DNA of 64,000 nucleotides from assembly GCF_900108045.1 (NCBI RefSeq), contig NZ_FNUK01000001.1:34300-98299 (forward strand). Direction: 5' to 3'. This DNA is from Caloramator fervidus (lineage in GTDB: Bacteria; Bacillota; Clostridia; Clostridiales; Caloramatoraceae). Position numbers and translations under genes: made by a program. This document shows positions 44,629-57,529 of the stretch, piece after piece (positions within the stretch are counted from its first letter, which is position 1; the number at the start of each line of letters is the position of its first letter). Under the pieces are notes generated by a model. That model was given only the letters and a program-made list of their open reading frames with translations. It made no database searches and was not told the origin of the DNA.

Positions 44629-45075
44629 ATGAAAATATTATTTGTTTGCACAGGTAACACCTGTAGAAGCGCAATGGCAGAAGGAATTGCAAAGAGCTTA
44701 GCTGAGAAGGAAGGCTTAAATTTAGACATATCATCTGCGGGGGTTTTTGCACCCTTTGGTATGGCAGCCTCTGAAAATGCTATATTAGCTTTGAAGGAGT
44801 TGGAAATTGATATATCAAGTCATCTTTCAAGGCCTCTTACTAAGGAACTTCTTGAGGAGGCAGATATCGTTTTAACTATGACTAGAGGACACAAAGATGC
44901 TATTCTTTCAAAATATCCTCAATTTTCAGAAAAAGTTTTCACTTTGATGGAATATATTGGTGATAACGGAGATATTGAAGATCCCTTTGGAGGGGACTTA
45001 GAGGTTTATAGGCTTTCAGCAAATCAAATAAAACAAGCTATTGAAAGGTTATTAGAAAAAATAAAGGAAAGTTAG
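44629..45075 (+). CDS. low-molecular-weight protein arginine phosphatase (YwlE-like)
   Basis: 148 residues. The active-site loop is CTGNTCRSAMAEG; the Thr after Asn is the residue that marks arginine-specific YwlE-type enzymes over tyrosine phosphatases. The general-acid loop is EDPFGGD. In B. subtilis YwlE reverses McsB protein-arginine phosphorylation. ATG 44629 follows AGGAGG. Terminator follows. Confidence 0.9.
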   Translation: MKILFVCTGNTCRSAMAEGIAKSLAEKEGLNLDISSAGVFAPFGMAASENAILALKELEIDISSHLSRPLTKELLEEADIVLTMTRGHKDAILSKYPQFSEKVFTLMEYIGDNGDIEDPFGGDLEVYRLSANQIKQAIERLLEKIKES

Positions 45076-45107
45076 GCACTTTTTGGTGCCTTAGCTTTCC
45101 TTTTTTG
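45066..45107 (+). terminator. Rho-independent terminator
   Basis: GGAAAG-TTAGGCAC (45066 on) pairs with GTGCC-TTAG-CTTTCC up to 45100, followed by TTTTTT. Confidence 0.85.
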
Positions 45108-45132
45108 TATATAAAGACAAAGGAGGGTTAAT

Positions 45133-46223
<1,091 letters not shown>

Positions 46224-46231
46224 GTGTTACA

Positions 46232-46672
46232 ATGAGGCCTTCATGGGATGAATATTTCATGGAAATTGCAGAAACAGTAAAAAAGCGTTCGACCTGCTTA
46301 AGAAGGCAGGTTGGCGCTATAATAGTTAAAGATAATAGGATACTTACAACAGGTTATAATGGCGTTCCACCAAAGATGAAGCATTGTGATGAAGTAGGGT
46401 GTTTAAGGCAAAAGCTAAATATCCCTTCAGGACAAAGGCATGAGCTTTGCAGAGCTCTTCATGCAGAGCAAAATGCAATAGTTCAAGTAGCAAAATATGG
46501 AATATCAATAGAGGGGGCAACAATCTATATAACTCATCAACCATGCATAATTTGTGCAAAACTTATAATAGCTTCGGGAATAAAAAGAATAGTATATAAA
46601 GGAGAATATCCAGATGAATTTTCTCTTGATATGATAAAGGAATCTGGTATAGAAATTGTAAATATTAAATAG
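46232..46672 (+). CDS. dCMP deaminase family protein
   Basis: 146 residues of the cytidine/deoxycytidylate deaminase superfamily. The zinc site is ALHAEQNAI and the PCIIC motif ([10 protein letters not shown]). An additional Cys-rich segment [10 protein letters not shown] is typical of ComEB/dCMP deaminases. It yields dUMP for thymidylate synthesis. ATG 46232 lies close after upp. Terminator follows. Confidence 0.9.
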   Translation: MRPSWDEYFMEIAETVKKRSTCLRRQVGAIIVKDNRILTTGYNGVPPKMKHCDEVGCLRQKLNIPSGQRHELCRALHAEQNAIVQVAKYGISIEGATIYITHQPCIICAKLIIASGIKRIVYKGEYPDEFSLDMIKESGIEIVNIK

Positions 46673-46700
46673 GCTATCTAGATGGGATAGCCTATTTTTA
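46667..46700 (+). terminator. Rho-independent terminator
   Basis: AAATAGGCTATC (46667-46678) pairs with GATAGCCTATTT (46686-46697), then TT. Confidence 0.88.
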
Positions 46701-46750
46701 ATTTATTTGGTAAAATATAATTTGTGTAAAAACGTAGGGGAAGTGAAATT

Positions 46751-47767
46751 ATGATTATATATTTTTTAGTATTTTTACTATCTTTTATTTTTTCATTTAT
46801 ACTAACTCCCTTTGTAAGGAAGTTTGCTTTTAAAATAAATGCAATAGACATTCCAAAGGATGAGAGAAGGATTCATAAAGAGCCTATTCCAAGGATTGGT
46901 GGATTGGCTATATTAATTTCTTTTATTGCTTGTATATTTATATTTTCTTTGTTTCAAAAACAAATCATAGGTATATCAGTTGGCGCCTTTATAATATTTT
47001 TAGGTGGATTTTTAGATGATTTATATAGTTTAACACCAAAACAGAAAATATTATTTCAAATTATAGCAGCATTAATTTTGATAGCCTTTGATGTTAGTAT
47101 AAAATATATAACTATTCCTTTTGATTTAAATGAATCTTTATTCATAGGAAAGTTTGGGATATTACTTACTATTATTTGGGTTGTTGGGGTAACAAATGCA
47201 ATGAATTTAATAGATGGGCTTGATGGCCTTGCTGCTGGGATTTGTTTTATATCTTCTATGTTTTTGTTTTTTATATCAATAATTAGCAAAAGATATACGG
47301 CTATTTTTTTAACGTTAATACTTGCTGGATCAAGCCTTGGTTTTTTACCGTATAATTTTAATCCTGCTTCTATATTTCTTGGGGATTGCGGTGCTCAGCT
47401 TTTGGGTTTTTTGCTTTCTGCAATATCTATACAAGGAGCAATTAAATCTGTTGCTTTTGTTATAATTGTTCCTATATTGATTCTTGCACTTCCTATATAT
47501 GATACATTATTTGCTATTATAAGAAGAAAGATAAATAAAAGGCCTATAAGCGAAGCTGATAAGGGGCATATTCACCATAAGCTTCTTGATATGGGGTTAA
47601 GTCAAAAACAAGCTGTTCTTGTTATGTATTTTATAAGCTTTATATTTGGAATAGCATCTGTTCTTGTTATGATTTTGACACCGAGGAAATCTTTATCTGT
47701 TTTTATAATTATTTTTTCAGTAAGTTTAGCTTTTGCAATTGAATTTGGATTATTAAGTAAGGAATGA
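46751..47767 (+). CDS. undecaprenyl-phosphate GlcNAc-1-phosphate transferase (MraY/WecA/TagO family)
   Basis: 338 residues with about ten membrane helices. Motifs of the family: GGLAILISF, the metal-binding LGGFLDDLYSL, NAMNLIDGLDGLAAG, FLGDCGAQ and the HIHHKLLDMGLS loop that sets WecA/TagO apart from MraY. It starts teichoic acid or other surface polymer synthesis on the lipid carrier. ATG 46751 follows AGGGGAAGTG. The next gene makes UDP-ManNAc, so both may serve the same polymer. Confidence 0.9.
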   Translation: MIIYFLVFLLSFIFSFILTPFVRKFAFKINAIDIPKDERRIHKEPIPRIGGLAILISFIACIFIFSLFQKQIIGISVGAFIIFLGGFLDDLYSLTPKQKILFQIIAALILIAFDVSIKYITIPFDLNESLFIGKFGILLTIIWVVGVTNAMNLIDGLDGLAAGICFISSMFLFFISIISKRYTAIFLTLILAGSSLGFLPYNFNPASIFLGDCGAQLLGFLLSAISIQGAIKSVAFVIIVPILILALPIYDTLFAIIRRKINKRPISEADKGHIHHKLLDMGLSQKQAVLVMYFISFIFGIASVLVMILTPRKSLSVFIIIFSVSLAFAIEFGLLSKE

Positions 47768-47777
47768 GGTGATTTAT

Positions 47778-48932
47778 TTGAAAAAGATTAAAGTTATGAC
47801 GATATTTGGAACAAGGCCTGAAGCGATAAAAATGGCGCCTCTTGTTAAGGAGTTTGAAAAAAGAGAAGAATTTGAATCAATAGTTTGTGTTACTGCTCAG
47901 CATAGGGAAATGCTTGATCAGGTTTTAGATTTATTTAAAATAAATCCAGATTATGATTTAAATATAATGAAGGAAAGGCAATCTTTAACAGGTATTACAA
48001 CTAGAGTTTTGGAAGGTTTAGAAAATATATTTAAAAAAGCGCAGCCGGATATAGTTCTTGTTCATGGGGATACAACAACGACTTTTGCAGGAAGTCTTGC
48101 TGCTTTTTACAATCAAATAAAAATAGGCCATGTTGAAGCAGGATTAAGGTCTTTTAATAAATATTTTCCATTTCCTGAGGAGATGAATAGAAAATTAACA
48201 GGAGCTCTTGCAGATTTACATTTTGCTCCTACAAAAACAGCAAAAGAAAATCTTCTAAGGGAAGGTATAAGAGAAGAAGATATATTTGTTACAGGAAATA
48301 CTGTAATAGATGCTATGAAAACTACAATAGATAAAAACTATAATTTTTATACAGAGGAGCTTAATTTTATAGATTTTAAAAATAAAAAAGTTATAATGGT
48401 TACAGCTCACAGGAGGGAAAATTGGGGGCAGCCCCTTGAAAATATTTGTCAAGCTTTAAAAAGAATTGCTTTAGAATTTGAGGATGTTGAAATAGTTTAT
48501 CTTGTTCATTTAAATCCAGCTGTTAGAGAAGTTGCCTATAGAGTTCTTTCAGATGTTGAAAGGGTTCATCTTCTGCCACCATTAGATACAAAGGAAACCC
48601 ATAATTTAATGGATAGATGCTATATGGTGGTTACAGACTCAGGTGGACTTCAAGAGGAAGCTCCGCATCTTGGAAAACCAGTTTTGGTTTTAAGGGATGT
48701 TACAGAAAGACCAGAGGCAGTAAAAGCTGGAACATCAAAAATAATTGGAACAGAGACAGAAAATGTATATCAGAATATTAAAACTTTGTTAACCGATAAA
48801 GATGAATATAAAAAGATGTCCAATGCCATAAACCCGTATGGGGATGGCAAGGCTTCTGAAAGAATTGCAAATTCTATACTTTATCACTTTGGTATATTTA
48901 AAAAACGTCCAGAGGAATATAAAAGCTTTTAG
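47778..48932 (+). CDS. wecB: UDP-N-acetylglucosamine 2-epimerase (non-hydrolysing)
   Basis: 384 residues. It has TIFGTRPEAIKMAPL at the N-terminus, VHGDTTTTFAG, the HVEAGLRSF segment, and DSGGLQEEAPHLGKPVLVLR in the C-terminal domain. It interconverts UDP-GlcNAc and UDP-ManNAc, used for teichoic acid linkage units. The TTG at 47778 follows ATGAGGTGAT; a GTG at 47769 lies within that site. It starts 10 bases after the lipid-carrier transferase gene. Confidence 0.93.
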   Translation: MKKIKVMTIFGTRPEAIKMAPLVKEFEKREEFESIVCVTAQHREMLDQVLDLFKINPDYDLNIMKERQSLTGITTRVLEGLENIFKKAQPDIVLVHGDTTTTFAGSLAAFYNQIKIGHVEAGLRSFNKYFPFPEEMNRKLTGALADLHFAPTKTAKENLLREGIREEDIFVTGNTVIDAMKTTIDKNYNFYTEELNFIDFKNKKVIMVTAHRRENWGQPLENICQALKRIALEFEDVEIVYLVHLNPAVREVAYRVLSDVERVHLLPPLDTKETHNLMDRCYMVVTDSGGLQEEAPHLGKPVLVLRDVTERPEAVKAGTSKIIGTETENVYQNIKTLLTDKDEYKKMSNAINPYGDGKASERIANSILYHFGIFKKRPEEYKSF

Positions 48933-49034
48933 TGTAAATTAAAGATTTTTTAATGAAATAAAAGAAATATGACTTTTGTTTTCTTAAATTATAGTTCAAC
49001 ATTATAAATTGTATATTATATTGTTTTTTTAAGT

Positions 49035-49062
49035 TTGTATTATAAAATTAAAGTGCTAAAAT
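49035..49062 (+). promoter_or_regulatory. possible promoter of the atp operon
   Basis: TTGTAT (49035-49040), a 16-base spacer, TAAAAT (49057-49062). A transcript would begin only a few bases before the 13-bp hairpin at 49072-49102. The rest of the gap from 48933 shows nothing else. Confidence 0.45.
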
Positions 49063-49071
49063 AAGTTTATG

Positions 49072-49111
49072 TAATACCGATATCGTTATGATATCGGTAT
49101 TAAATTTTTTT
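49072..49111 (+). terminator. terminator or attenuator before the atp operon
   Basis: TAATACCGATATC (49072-49084) is exactly complementary to GATATCGGTATTA (49090-49102), followed by AA and eight T. It may end the wecB transcript, or act as an attenuator if the promoter at 49035 is used. Confidence 0.8.
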
Positions 49112-49126
49112 AAAGTGGTGGTGTGA

Positions 49127-49486
49127 TTGATAAAACAAAAAATTAAGTTTTCTGTTTTTATAGCTTTATTTTTATTTATACTAATTTACTTTATTAAAAA
49201 AAGCTTTGCAAAGGATTTCTTATTTGGGTATTTTTTAGGTTTGTTTAATTTTTTTAATCAGATTTTTATAATTAATTTATTATTTAGTAAAAAAATTATA
49301 AAGTTATATTATGTTTTCTTTTTTTTAAAATATTTTATCATTGCATTTTTACTATTTATTTACATTAAAGAATTTAATGCAAATGTAATAGGCATTTTTA
49401 TTGGAATAACTGTTATTTACGTTTCAATCATAATAGACAGCATAAAAAAGGGTGATGGAAATGGAAAATGCAAAACCATTGTTTGA
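49127..49486 (+). CDS. atpI: ATP synthase protein I (AtpI-like)
   Basis: 119 residues with four membrane helices and little sequence conservation, as is normal for AtpI. Position directly before atpB and the gene overlap (26 bases) support the call. AtpI helps assemble the c-ring and may aid Mg2+ uptake. The start is TTG 49127 behind GTGGTGGTG. Confidence 0.75.
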   Translation: MIKQKIKFSVFIALFLFILIYFIKKSFAKDFLFGYFLGLFNFFNQIFIINLLFSKKIIKLYYVFFFLKYFIIAFLLFIYIKEFNANVIGIFIGITVIYVSIIIDSIKKGDGNGKCKTIV

Positions 49487-50162
49487 GATTGTACTGTTTG
49501 GAATAAAAATTCCAATACATGAGGTAATAGTCCTCCAATGGATTATAATGCTTTTTATAATAAGCTTTGTTTTGGTATTGTTTAAAAAGTTGAGAACTGT
49601 CCCCAATAATTTACAATCTTTTGGGGAGATTGTTGTTGAGACTATAAATAATTTAGTTTTAGAAAACATGGGTAAAAAGTATATTAAGTTTGCTCCTTTT
49701 ATTGGAACGTTAGCTATATTTCTTACTTTTATGAATTTATTTGATTTATTTGGATTTAGGCCACCAACTTCCGATTATTCTGTAGCATTAGGTTTAGCTA
49801 TTATGTCCTTTGTTTTAATTCAAGCTAATGCAATAAAAGAAAATGGGCTAAAACATTACTTTAAAGCCTTTGCAAAGCCGTTTAGTTTTATGCTTCCTTT
49901 AAACATAATTGAAAGACTAGTAGTTCCAATATCTTTAAGTTTAAGACTTTTTGGAAATGTTTTAGCTGCAGTTATTATAGTTGAACTTTTATATAAAGCC
50001 TTAGGTTACGTAACAAAAATTTTAAATATATCCATTCCTATCTTACAAATAGGTTTACCTATTCCTTTCCATATATATTTTTCTATATTTGATGGTTTAA
50101 TACAAATGCTTATATTTATCATGCTTACAATGATATTTATTAAAACAACATCAGAACATTAA
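49461..50162 (+). CDS. atpB: F0F1 ATP synthase subunit a
   Basis: 233 residues, five to six membrane helices, with the essential Arg in [12 protein letters not shown] and the C-terminal helix of the proton half-channels. It forms the stator channel against the c-ring. ATG 49461 after AAAAAGGGTGAT is preferred over ATG 49455. Oddly, residues 42-48 (KKLRTVP) are encoded by a copy of the REP-like repeat found at 36394 and at the ends of the RAYT element. The reading frame and the expected length are kept. Confidence 0.94.
   Translation: MENAKPLFEIVLFGIKIPIHEVIVLQWIIMLFIISFVLVLFKKLRTVPNNLQSFGEIVVETINNLVLENMGKKYIKFAPFIGTLAIFLTFMNLFDLFGFRPPTSDYSVALGLAIMSFVLIQANAIKENGLKHYFKAFAKPFSFMLPLNIIERLVVPISLSLRLFGNVLAAVIIVELLYKALGYVTKILNISIPILQIGLPIPFHIYFSIFDGLIQMLIFIMLTMIFIKTTSEH
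49584..49603 (-). repeat. REP-like repeat copy D inside atpB
   Basis: AAAAAGTTGAGAACTGTCCC, the inverted form of copy A (36394-36413) over all 20 bases. It is in frame in atpB and encodes KKLRTVP. Confidence 0.7.
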
Positions 50163-50176
50163 AAGGAGGAATTTGT

Positions 50177-50413
50177 ATGTCAATGTCAATGGCTCTTATT
50201 GCAATCGGCGCTGGAATTGCAGCGTTAACAGGAATTGGTGCAGGAATTGGAACAGGTATTGCTACAGGAAAAGCTGTTGAAGCAGTTTCAAGGCAACCAG
50301 AAGCTAAAAACGATATAATATCAACTCTTATAATTGGTTGTGCTTTTTCAGAAGCTACAGCAATTTACGGTCTTTTAGTGGCAATAATACTTCTATTTGT
50401 ATTTGCAAAATAA
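50177..50413 (+). CDS. atpE: F0F1 ATP synthase subunit c
   Basis: 78 residues, two membrane helices joined by the polar loop RQPEA. The ion-binding carboxylate is Glu59 in [10 protein letters not shown]. Sodium-type c subunits have Gln in the first helix (GxGxGQG) and Ser or Thr after the Glu. Here Thr26 and Ala60 stand at those places, so proton coupling is more likely. ATG 50177 follows AAAGGAGG. A 13-bp hairpin follows the stop. Confidence 0.95.
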   Translation: MSMSMALIAIGAGIAALTGIGAGIGTGIATGKAVEAVSRQPEAKNDIISTLIIGCAFSEATAIYGLLVAIILLFVFAK

Positions 50414-50443
50414 TTTAAAGGCTTGCATTTGCAAGCCTTTAAA
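50414..50443 (+). other. intercistronic hairpin between atpE and atpF
   Basis: TTTAAAGGCTTGC (50414-50426) and its exact complement (50431-50443) with loop ATTT. No T tract follows; AAAGGAGTGAT for atpF comes next. It may protect the 3' end of the atpE message or cause partial termination. Confidence 0.7.
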
Positions 50444-50457
50444 AAAGGAGTGATATT

Positions 50458-50937
50458 GTGAATATAGAGTTTTGGACAGTATTTTTTACTATTTTAAATA
50501 CGCTCATTTTATATGCTGTCCTTAAAAAGTATTTCTTTGATAGATTTACCAATTTTATGGAAAATAGAAGGATTTCTATAGAAAATAAAATAAACGAGGC
50601 TAATCTAAATTTAGAAAAATCAAGGGAACTTTTAAAAGAATATGAAGAAAAATTAAAGGAAATTGAAAAAGAAGGCAAAAAACTTATGGAGGATTATAAA
50701 AGAAGGGCAAATGAGCTTTATGAAAGTATTTTAGCCGAAGCTAAAAAGGAAGCTGAACTTATAAAAGAAAGGGCAAGAAAGGATGCAAAGCTTGAAATAG
50801 AAAGGGCAAGGGATGAGATTAAAAGGCAAATTGTTGATTTGTCTTTCTTGGCAGCTTCAAAAATATTAGAAAAAGAGCTGGATGAAAAAACTCATCATAA
50901 ATTAATAATGGAATTTATAGATAAGGTAGGTAGTTAA
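50458..50937 (+). CDS. atpF: F0F1 ATP synthase subunit b
   Basis: 159 residues: one N-terminal membrane helix (about 4-24) and a long charged coiled coil to the end (ENKINEANLNLEKSRELL onward), the peripheral stalk. GTG 50458 follows AAAGGAGTGAT. The stop is one base before atpH. Confidence 0.93.
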   Translation: MNIEFWTVFFTILNTLILYAVLKKYFFDRFTNFMENRRISIENKINEANLNLEKSRELLKEYEEKLKEIEKEGKKLMEDYKRRANELYESILAEAKKEAELIKERARKDAKLEIERARDEIKRQIVDLSFLAASKILEKELDEKTHHKLIMEFIDKVGS

Positions 50938-50938
50938 T

Positions 50939-51478
50939 ATGAGGGATATAGCTTCTTTAAAATATGCCTATGCTTTATATGAAGTTGCATTAAAGGAAGA
51001 TAAGCTTGATGAGTATCTTGAAGATTTAAAGGGCGTTTTAGAAGTTTTTAAAACTTCTTACGACCTTTTGGAATTTTTGAAACATCCTGAAATACCCTTT
51101 CAGAACAAAACTAGTCTTATAAGCAATGTTTTTAGGGGAAGAATAAATGAGGAAATTATAAAGCTTTTAAATTTACTTGTTAAACATGACAGGATAGAAG
51201 ATTTTAGGCATGTTTATAAGGATTATAGAAAGCTTGCCCTTGAACATAAAGGGATAAAGATTGCCCTTGTTAAAACAGCTGTTGAACTTACAGATGAAGA
51301 AAGAAGACTTTTAATAGAAAAACTTTCCAAAAGATATGGTAGCGAAATAGAACTTGATGAGGTTATAGATAAAGAAATAATAGGGGGAGTTTGGGTAAGG
51401 GTAAAGGATGAGGTTTTAGACGGAACTTTAAAGACAAAGCTTGATATGATGAAAAAAGCTTCTTTAACTGAGAGGTGA
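50939..51478 (+). CDS. atpH: F0F1 ATP synthase subunit delta
   Basis: 179 residues. An N-terminal six-helix domain that binds the alpha subunits, and the C-terminal conserved [24 protein letters not shown]. It links the b-subunit stalk to F1. ATG 50939 begins immediately after atpF with its ribosome site (GGTAGG) in atpF. Confidence 0.93.
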   Translation: MRDIASLKYAYALYEVALKEDKLDEYLEDLKGVLEVFKTSYDLLEFLKHPEIPFQNKTSLISNVFRGRINEEIIKLLNLLVKHDRIEDFRHVYKDYRKLALEHKGIKIALVKTAVELTDEERRLLIEKLSKRYGSEIELDEVIDKEIIGGVWVRVKDEVLDGTLKTKLDMMKKASLTER

Positions 51479-51482
51479 TAAC

Positions 51483-52994
51483 ATGGTTAAGGTAGATGAA
51501 ATAAGTTCAATAATAAAAGCTCAACTTTCTAAGTATAAAAATGAAATCCATCTTGCAGACACAGGAACAGTAGTTCAAGTAGGAGACGGAATAGCAAGAA
51601 TATACGGACTTTATAATGTTATGGCTGGAGAGCTTTTGGAGTTTCCAAATAACATATATGGAATGGCTTTAAACCTTGAGGAAAATAACGTTGGTGCAGT
51701 TTTATTTGGACCAGATCAAGGTATAAAAGAAGGAGATATAGTTGTAAGAACAAAAAGGGTAGTTGAAGTTCCTGTAGGAGAAGAACTTATAGGAAGAGTT
51801 GTAAATCCTTTAGGACAGCCAATAGACGGTAAAGGTCCTATAAATGCTAAAAAGACAAGACCGGTAGAGAGGGTTGCTCCAGGGGTTATTGAAAGAAAAT
51901 CTGTTAAAGAACCTATGCAAACAGGTATAAAGGCAATAGATTCAATGGTTCCAATAGGAAAAGGACAAAGAGAGCTTATAATAGGTGATAGACAAACAGG
52001 AAAGACAGCAATAGCAATAGATGCTATAATCAACCAAAAAGGAAAAGACATGATTTGTATATATGTTGCCATAGGACAAAAGCAGTCAACTGTTGCACAA
52101 ATCGTAAATACCCTTGAAAAGTTTGGAGCTATGGACTATACGATTGTAGTATCAGCTACTGCATCAGATCCAGCTCCGCTTCAATATCTAGCACCTTATG
52201 CTGGATGTGCAATGGGAGAAGAATTTATGGAAAATGGCAAACATGTTTTGATAGTTTATGATGATTTATCAAAACATGCAGTAGCTTATAGAACAATGTC
52301 TTTGCTTTTAAGAAGGCCTCCAGGAAGAGAAGCTTATCCAGGAGATATATTTTATATCCATTCAAAGCTTTTAGAAAGAGCGGCAAAGCTTTCAGATGAG
52401 CTTGGTGGAGGTTCTATGACAGCTCTTCCTATAATAGAAACTCTTGCAGGTGATGTTACGGCATACATTCCAACTAATGTTATTTCTATAACAGATGGGC
52501 AAATTTTCTTAGAAGCAGATCTTTTTGCATCAGGGGTAAGGCCTGCAATAAACCCTGGTATTTCAGTATCAAGAGTTGGAGGTTCTGCTCAAATTAAAGC
52601 TATGAAGCAGGTTGCAGGAATGCTTAGATTGGAACTTGCACAGTATAGAGAGCTTGCAGCCTTTGCACAATTTAGTTCAGATCTTGATAAGGAAACAAGA
52701 CGAAAGATTGAAAAGGGAAAAAGACTTATGGAGGTTTTAAAACAGGATCAATACAGTCCTATGCCTGTTGAGGATCAAATAATAATATTATATGCTGCTG
52801 TAAATGACTATTTAAATAATATTCCTGTTGAACACATAAAAAGATTTGAAAAGGAATTATTAGAATATGTAAGAACCCATGAGGCTGAACTAAGAAAGAT
52901 GATAATAGATAAAAAGGAAATTGATGAAGAGGTAAAAAGTAGATTAGATAAAGTTATAAGCGATTTTTTGGCTTCTTTCAAATATGAGGAGTGA
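51483..52994 (+). CDS. atpA: F0F1 ATP synthase subunit alpha
   Basis: 503 residues, full length. Walker [14 protein letters not shown], the regulatory nucleotide site, [19 protein letters not shown] and the [14 protein letters not shown] signature are present. Alpha subunits hold non-catalytic sites and the arginine finger. ATG 51483 follows GAGAGGTGATA. Confidence 0.97.
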   Translation: MVKVDEISSIIKAQLSKYKNEIHLADTGTVVQVGDGIARIYGLYNVMAGELLEFPNNIYGMALNLEENNVGAVLFGPDQGIKEGDIVVRTKRVVEVPVGEELIGRVVNPLGQPIDGKGPINAKKTRPVERVAPGVIERKSVKEPMQTGIKAIDSMVPIGKGQRELIIGDRQTGKTAIAIDAIINQKGKDMICIYVAIGQKQSTVAQIVNTLEKFGAMDYTIVVSATASDPAPLQYLAPYAGCAMGEEFMENGKHVLIVYDDLSKHAVAYRTMSLLLRRPPGREAYPGDIFYIHSKLLERAAKLSDELGGGSMTALPIIETLAGDVTAYIPTNVISITDGQIFLEADLFASGVRPAINPGISVSRVGGSAQIKAMKQVAGMLRLELAQYRELAAFAQFSSDLDKETRRKIEKGKRLMEVLKQDQYSPMPVEDQIIILYAAVNDYLNNIPVEHIKRFEKELLEYVRTHEAELRKMIIDKKEIDEEVKSRLDKVISDFLASFKYEE

Positions 52995-52999
52995 TTTAA

Positions 53000-55233
<2,234 letters not shown>

Positions 55234-55241
55234 GAGGTGAT

Positions 55242-55505
55242 ATGGTGGCTTTTAAGTTAGAAATTTATACACCTTATGAAAAGTTTTTTGAAGGTAATGT
55301 AAATTCCATATCTTTAAACACATTATCAGGAAGTCTTCAAATACTTCCAAGGCACATACAAACGGTTGTGGGAATAAAACCCTGCATAATGAAAATAAAC
55401 ACAGAGGATGAAACTTTAAAAGTAAAAGTTTCAGAGGGGATATTAGAATTTCAAAAAAACAACTGTAAAATATTTGTTTCTTTTGCCCAAAAAGTGGAGG
55501 ATTAA
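55242..55505 (+). CDS. atpC: F0F1 ATP synthase subunit epsilon, short form
   Basis: 87 residues only; the usual length is about 130-140. The N-terminal beta-sandwich is present (VAFKLEIYTPYEKFFEG, SLQILPRHIQTVVGI, SEGILEF) and the C-terminal two-helix domain is absent. A terminator overlaps the stop and the downstream bases do not encode the missing helices in another frame, so this seems to be a true short form, as known from Chlorobi, and not a frameshift. The inhibitory function of the helical domain would be missing. Confidence 0.9.
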   Translation: MVAFKLEIYTPYEKFFEGNVNSISLNTLSGSLQILPRHIQTVVGIKPCIMKINTEDETLKVKVSEGILEFQKNNCKIFVSFAQKVED

Positions 55506-55521
55506 CCTCCACTTTTTTTAT
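55491..55521 (+). terminator. Rho-independent terminator of the atp operon
   Basis: AAAGTGGAGG (55491-55500) pairs with CCTCCACTTT (55506-55515), followed by T. The stop codon of atpC is in the loop region. Confidence 0.9.
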
Positions 55522-55577
55522 TTCTTTTGAATAAACAAGTTTTAAAAGGTAATACTTAAAGGATAAGGGGTGATATT

Positions 55578-56177
55578 ATGAAAAAATTTTTTGCGTTATT
55601 TTTATTTTTTATTTCAATTTATTTTTTATACTTTCCAAAGAATACTGATGCAATGTCTAATCTTATTAGATTTTTTAATGAGAATAAAATAGAATATATA
55701 GGAACTAATTTAGAATACAATATAAGTTTAAAGTCAAAAATAAATATGGAGGATATTAAAAATATTATAAAGGACAAAGCAGATTTAAAGATTTATTACA
55801 AACAAGATGCAGTGGTTTTAAATATTTTTTCACAGCATTTAAAGGATGTGAATATTATAGATAATATAAAGGATGTATTAGATAAGACCTTGGGAAATTA
55901 CTTTGCTTATACATTAATACAAGGAAAGATTAATAGAAAATTATCAAAACAAGAAAAAAAAGAGCTTGCTTTTAAAATTTTAAAGGTTTTTTATGGTAAA
56001 AAAATAAATTTAATTGAAGATGAAAGATATGTAAGTTTGATTGGATATTCTAGATATTTTAAAGATAGTCTTACTATAAATGGAAGGAATTTTAATATAA
56101 ACATAGCAATAAGGGATGGCAGCGATGGCTGTACATATGTTCTTATAGGTAATCCTATAATTACAGTTGAGTATTAA
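55578..56177 (+). CDS. YwmB family (TATA-box-binding-like fold) protein
   Basis: 199 residues with a signal peptide (about 1-25, ending TDA). The rest fits the YwmB family, which is named for a fold and not for DNA binding. In B. subtilis ywmB lies between atpC and murAA, exactly as here. The function is unknown; its place before murA and spoIID suggests an envelope role in sporulation. ATG 55578 follows AAGGGGTGAT. Confidence 0.8.
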   Translation: MKKFFALFLFFISIYFLYFPKNTDAMSNLIRFFNENKIEYIGTNLEYNISLKSKINMEDIKNIIKDKADLKIYYKQDAVVLNIFSQHLKDVNIIDNIKDVLDKTLGNYFAYTLIQGKINRKLSKQEKKELAFKILKVFYGKKINLIEDERYVSLIGYSRYFKDSLTINGRNFNINIAIRDGSDGCTYVLIGNPIITVEY

Positions 56178-56193
56178 TGAATGGAGGAGTATT

Positions 56194-57447
56194 ATGAGCA
56201 GAATAATTATAAAAGGTGGTAGGAAGCTTAGTGGAAAAGTTAGAATTAGCGCTGCAAAAAATTCAGTTTTACCTATTATTGCAGCATCGCTGCTGACAGG
56301 ATACGAATGTATTCTTGAGGATATCCCTTTTTTAGAGGATGTAAATGTTATTTTAAGCGTTTTGGATTCATTAGGAGTTAATATTTTTATAGATAAAAAT
56401 AAAGGGAATTTGTATATTAAAGCAGAAGATTTGAAGTCCTTTGAACCTTCCTATGAACTTGTAAGAAGGATGAGGGCATCTTTTTTGGTTATGGGGCCTA
56501 TTCTTGCAAGGTTTGGGATAGTTAAAATTTCAATGCCGGGAGGTTGTAACATAGGTTCAAGGCCTATAGATTTGCATTTAAAAGGACTTAGTCAACTTGG
56601 AGCTGATATAAATTTAGGCCATGGATATGTTGAGGCAAGGTGTAAAAAACTTAAAGGGACGAAGATTTATCTTGATTTTCCATCAGTTGGTGCAACCGAA
56701 AACATAATGATGGCTGCAGTTTTAGCAGAAGGAGAAACTATAATAGAAAATGCGGCAGAGGAGCCGGAGATAGTTGATCTTGCAAACTTTTTAAATAAAT
56801 TAGGAGCAAGGATAATAGGTGCTGGAACAGATATTATTAAAATAGAAGGGGTAAAGGAGCTTAAAGGGACAAATCATCAGGTGATACCAGATAGGATTGA
56901 AGCAGGAACCTACATGATAGCAGCAGCAATAACTGGAGGGGAGGTTACGGTAGAAAACGTCATTACAGAGCATATAAGGTCAATAATAGCAAAGCTTCAA
57001 GAGGCAGGAATATATGTAAAGGAGGAGCAAAACAAAGTAAAGGTTAAAGGTAGTCAAATAATAAATGCGGTTGATATAAAAACTATGCCTTATCCAGGTT
57101 TTCCAACGGATATGCAGGCACAGTTTATGGCCCTTTTAAGTATAGCTCATGGAGTTTCTATAATTACAGAAACTGTTTTTGAAAACAGGTTTATGCATGT
57201 AAACGAGTTAAAAAGAATGGGAGCAAACATAAAAATAGATGGAAGAAGCGCAATAGTTGAAGGAGTGGAAAAGCTTACAGGAGCTCAGGTTAAGGCAACA
57301 GATCTTAGAGCTGGGGCTGCTCTTGTTCTTGCAGGGCTTTCGGCCGAAGGAGTTACTGAAGTTTCGGATGTTTATCATATAGATAGAGGTTATGTTGATA
57401 TGGTTGGAAAATTAAAAAAATTAGGAGCTGAAATAGAAAGGATTTAA
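56194..57447 (+). CDS. murA: UDP-N-acetylglucosamine 1-carboxyvinyltransferase
   Basis: 417 residues, EPSP-synthase fold. Motifs: [20 protein letters not shown] at the N-terminus, the catalytic-Cys loop [15 protein letters not shown], and [17 protein letters not shown] at the C-terminus. MurA makes the first committed step of peptidoglycan synthesis. The Cys form is fosfomycin-sensitive in general. ATG 56194 follows GGAGG; an in-frame start at 56167 overlaps ywmB and is not used. Confidence 0.95.
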   Translation: MSRIIIKGGRKLSGKVRISAAKNSVLPIIAASLLTGYECILEDIPFLEDVNVILSVLDSLGVNIFIDKNKGNLYIKAEDLKSFEPSYELVRRMRASFLVMGPILARFGIVKISMPGGCNIGSRPIDLHLKGLSQLGADINLGHGYVEARCKKLKGTKIYLDFPSVGATENIMMAAVLAEGETIIENAAEEPEIVDLANFLNKLGARIIGAGTDIIKIEGVKELKGTNHQVIPDRIEAGTYMIAAAITGGEVTVENVITEHIRSIIAKLQEAGIYVKEEQNKVKVKGSQIINAVDIKTMPYPGFPTDMQAQFMALLSIAHGVSIITETVFENRFMHVNELKRMGANIKIDGRSAIVEGVEKLTGAQVKATDLRAGAALVLAGLSAEGVTEVSDVYHIDRGYVDMVGKLKKLGAEIERI

Positions 57448-57473
57448 CTGCCTTAGGGCAGTTTATTTTTTTG
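57446..57473 (+). terminator. Rho-independent terminator of murA
   Basis: AACTGCC (57446-57452) pairs with GGCAGTT (57457-57463), then TATTTTTTT. Confidence 0.85.
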
Positions 57474-57529
57474 AATAAAATTTAATTAACCAAAATAAAA
57501 TATATTAGGTTTGCTTTGGGGGGAGAAAA

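Noticed and set aside
50177..50413. Sodium-coupled c subunit
   Set aside because: The Gln in helix 1 and the Ser/Thr after the carboxylate are replaced by Thr26 and Ala60, so a sodium site is not supported.
55506..55577. Search for a frameshifted C-terminal domain of the epsilon subunit
   Set aside because: The space after the stop is a terminator and a short gap; no frame encodes the missing helices.
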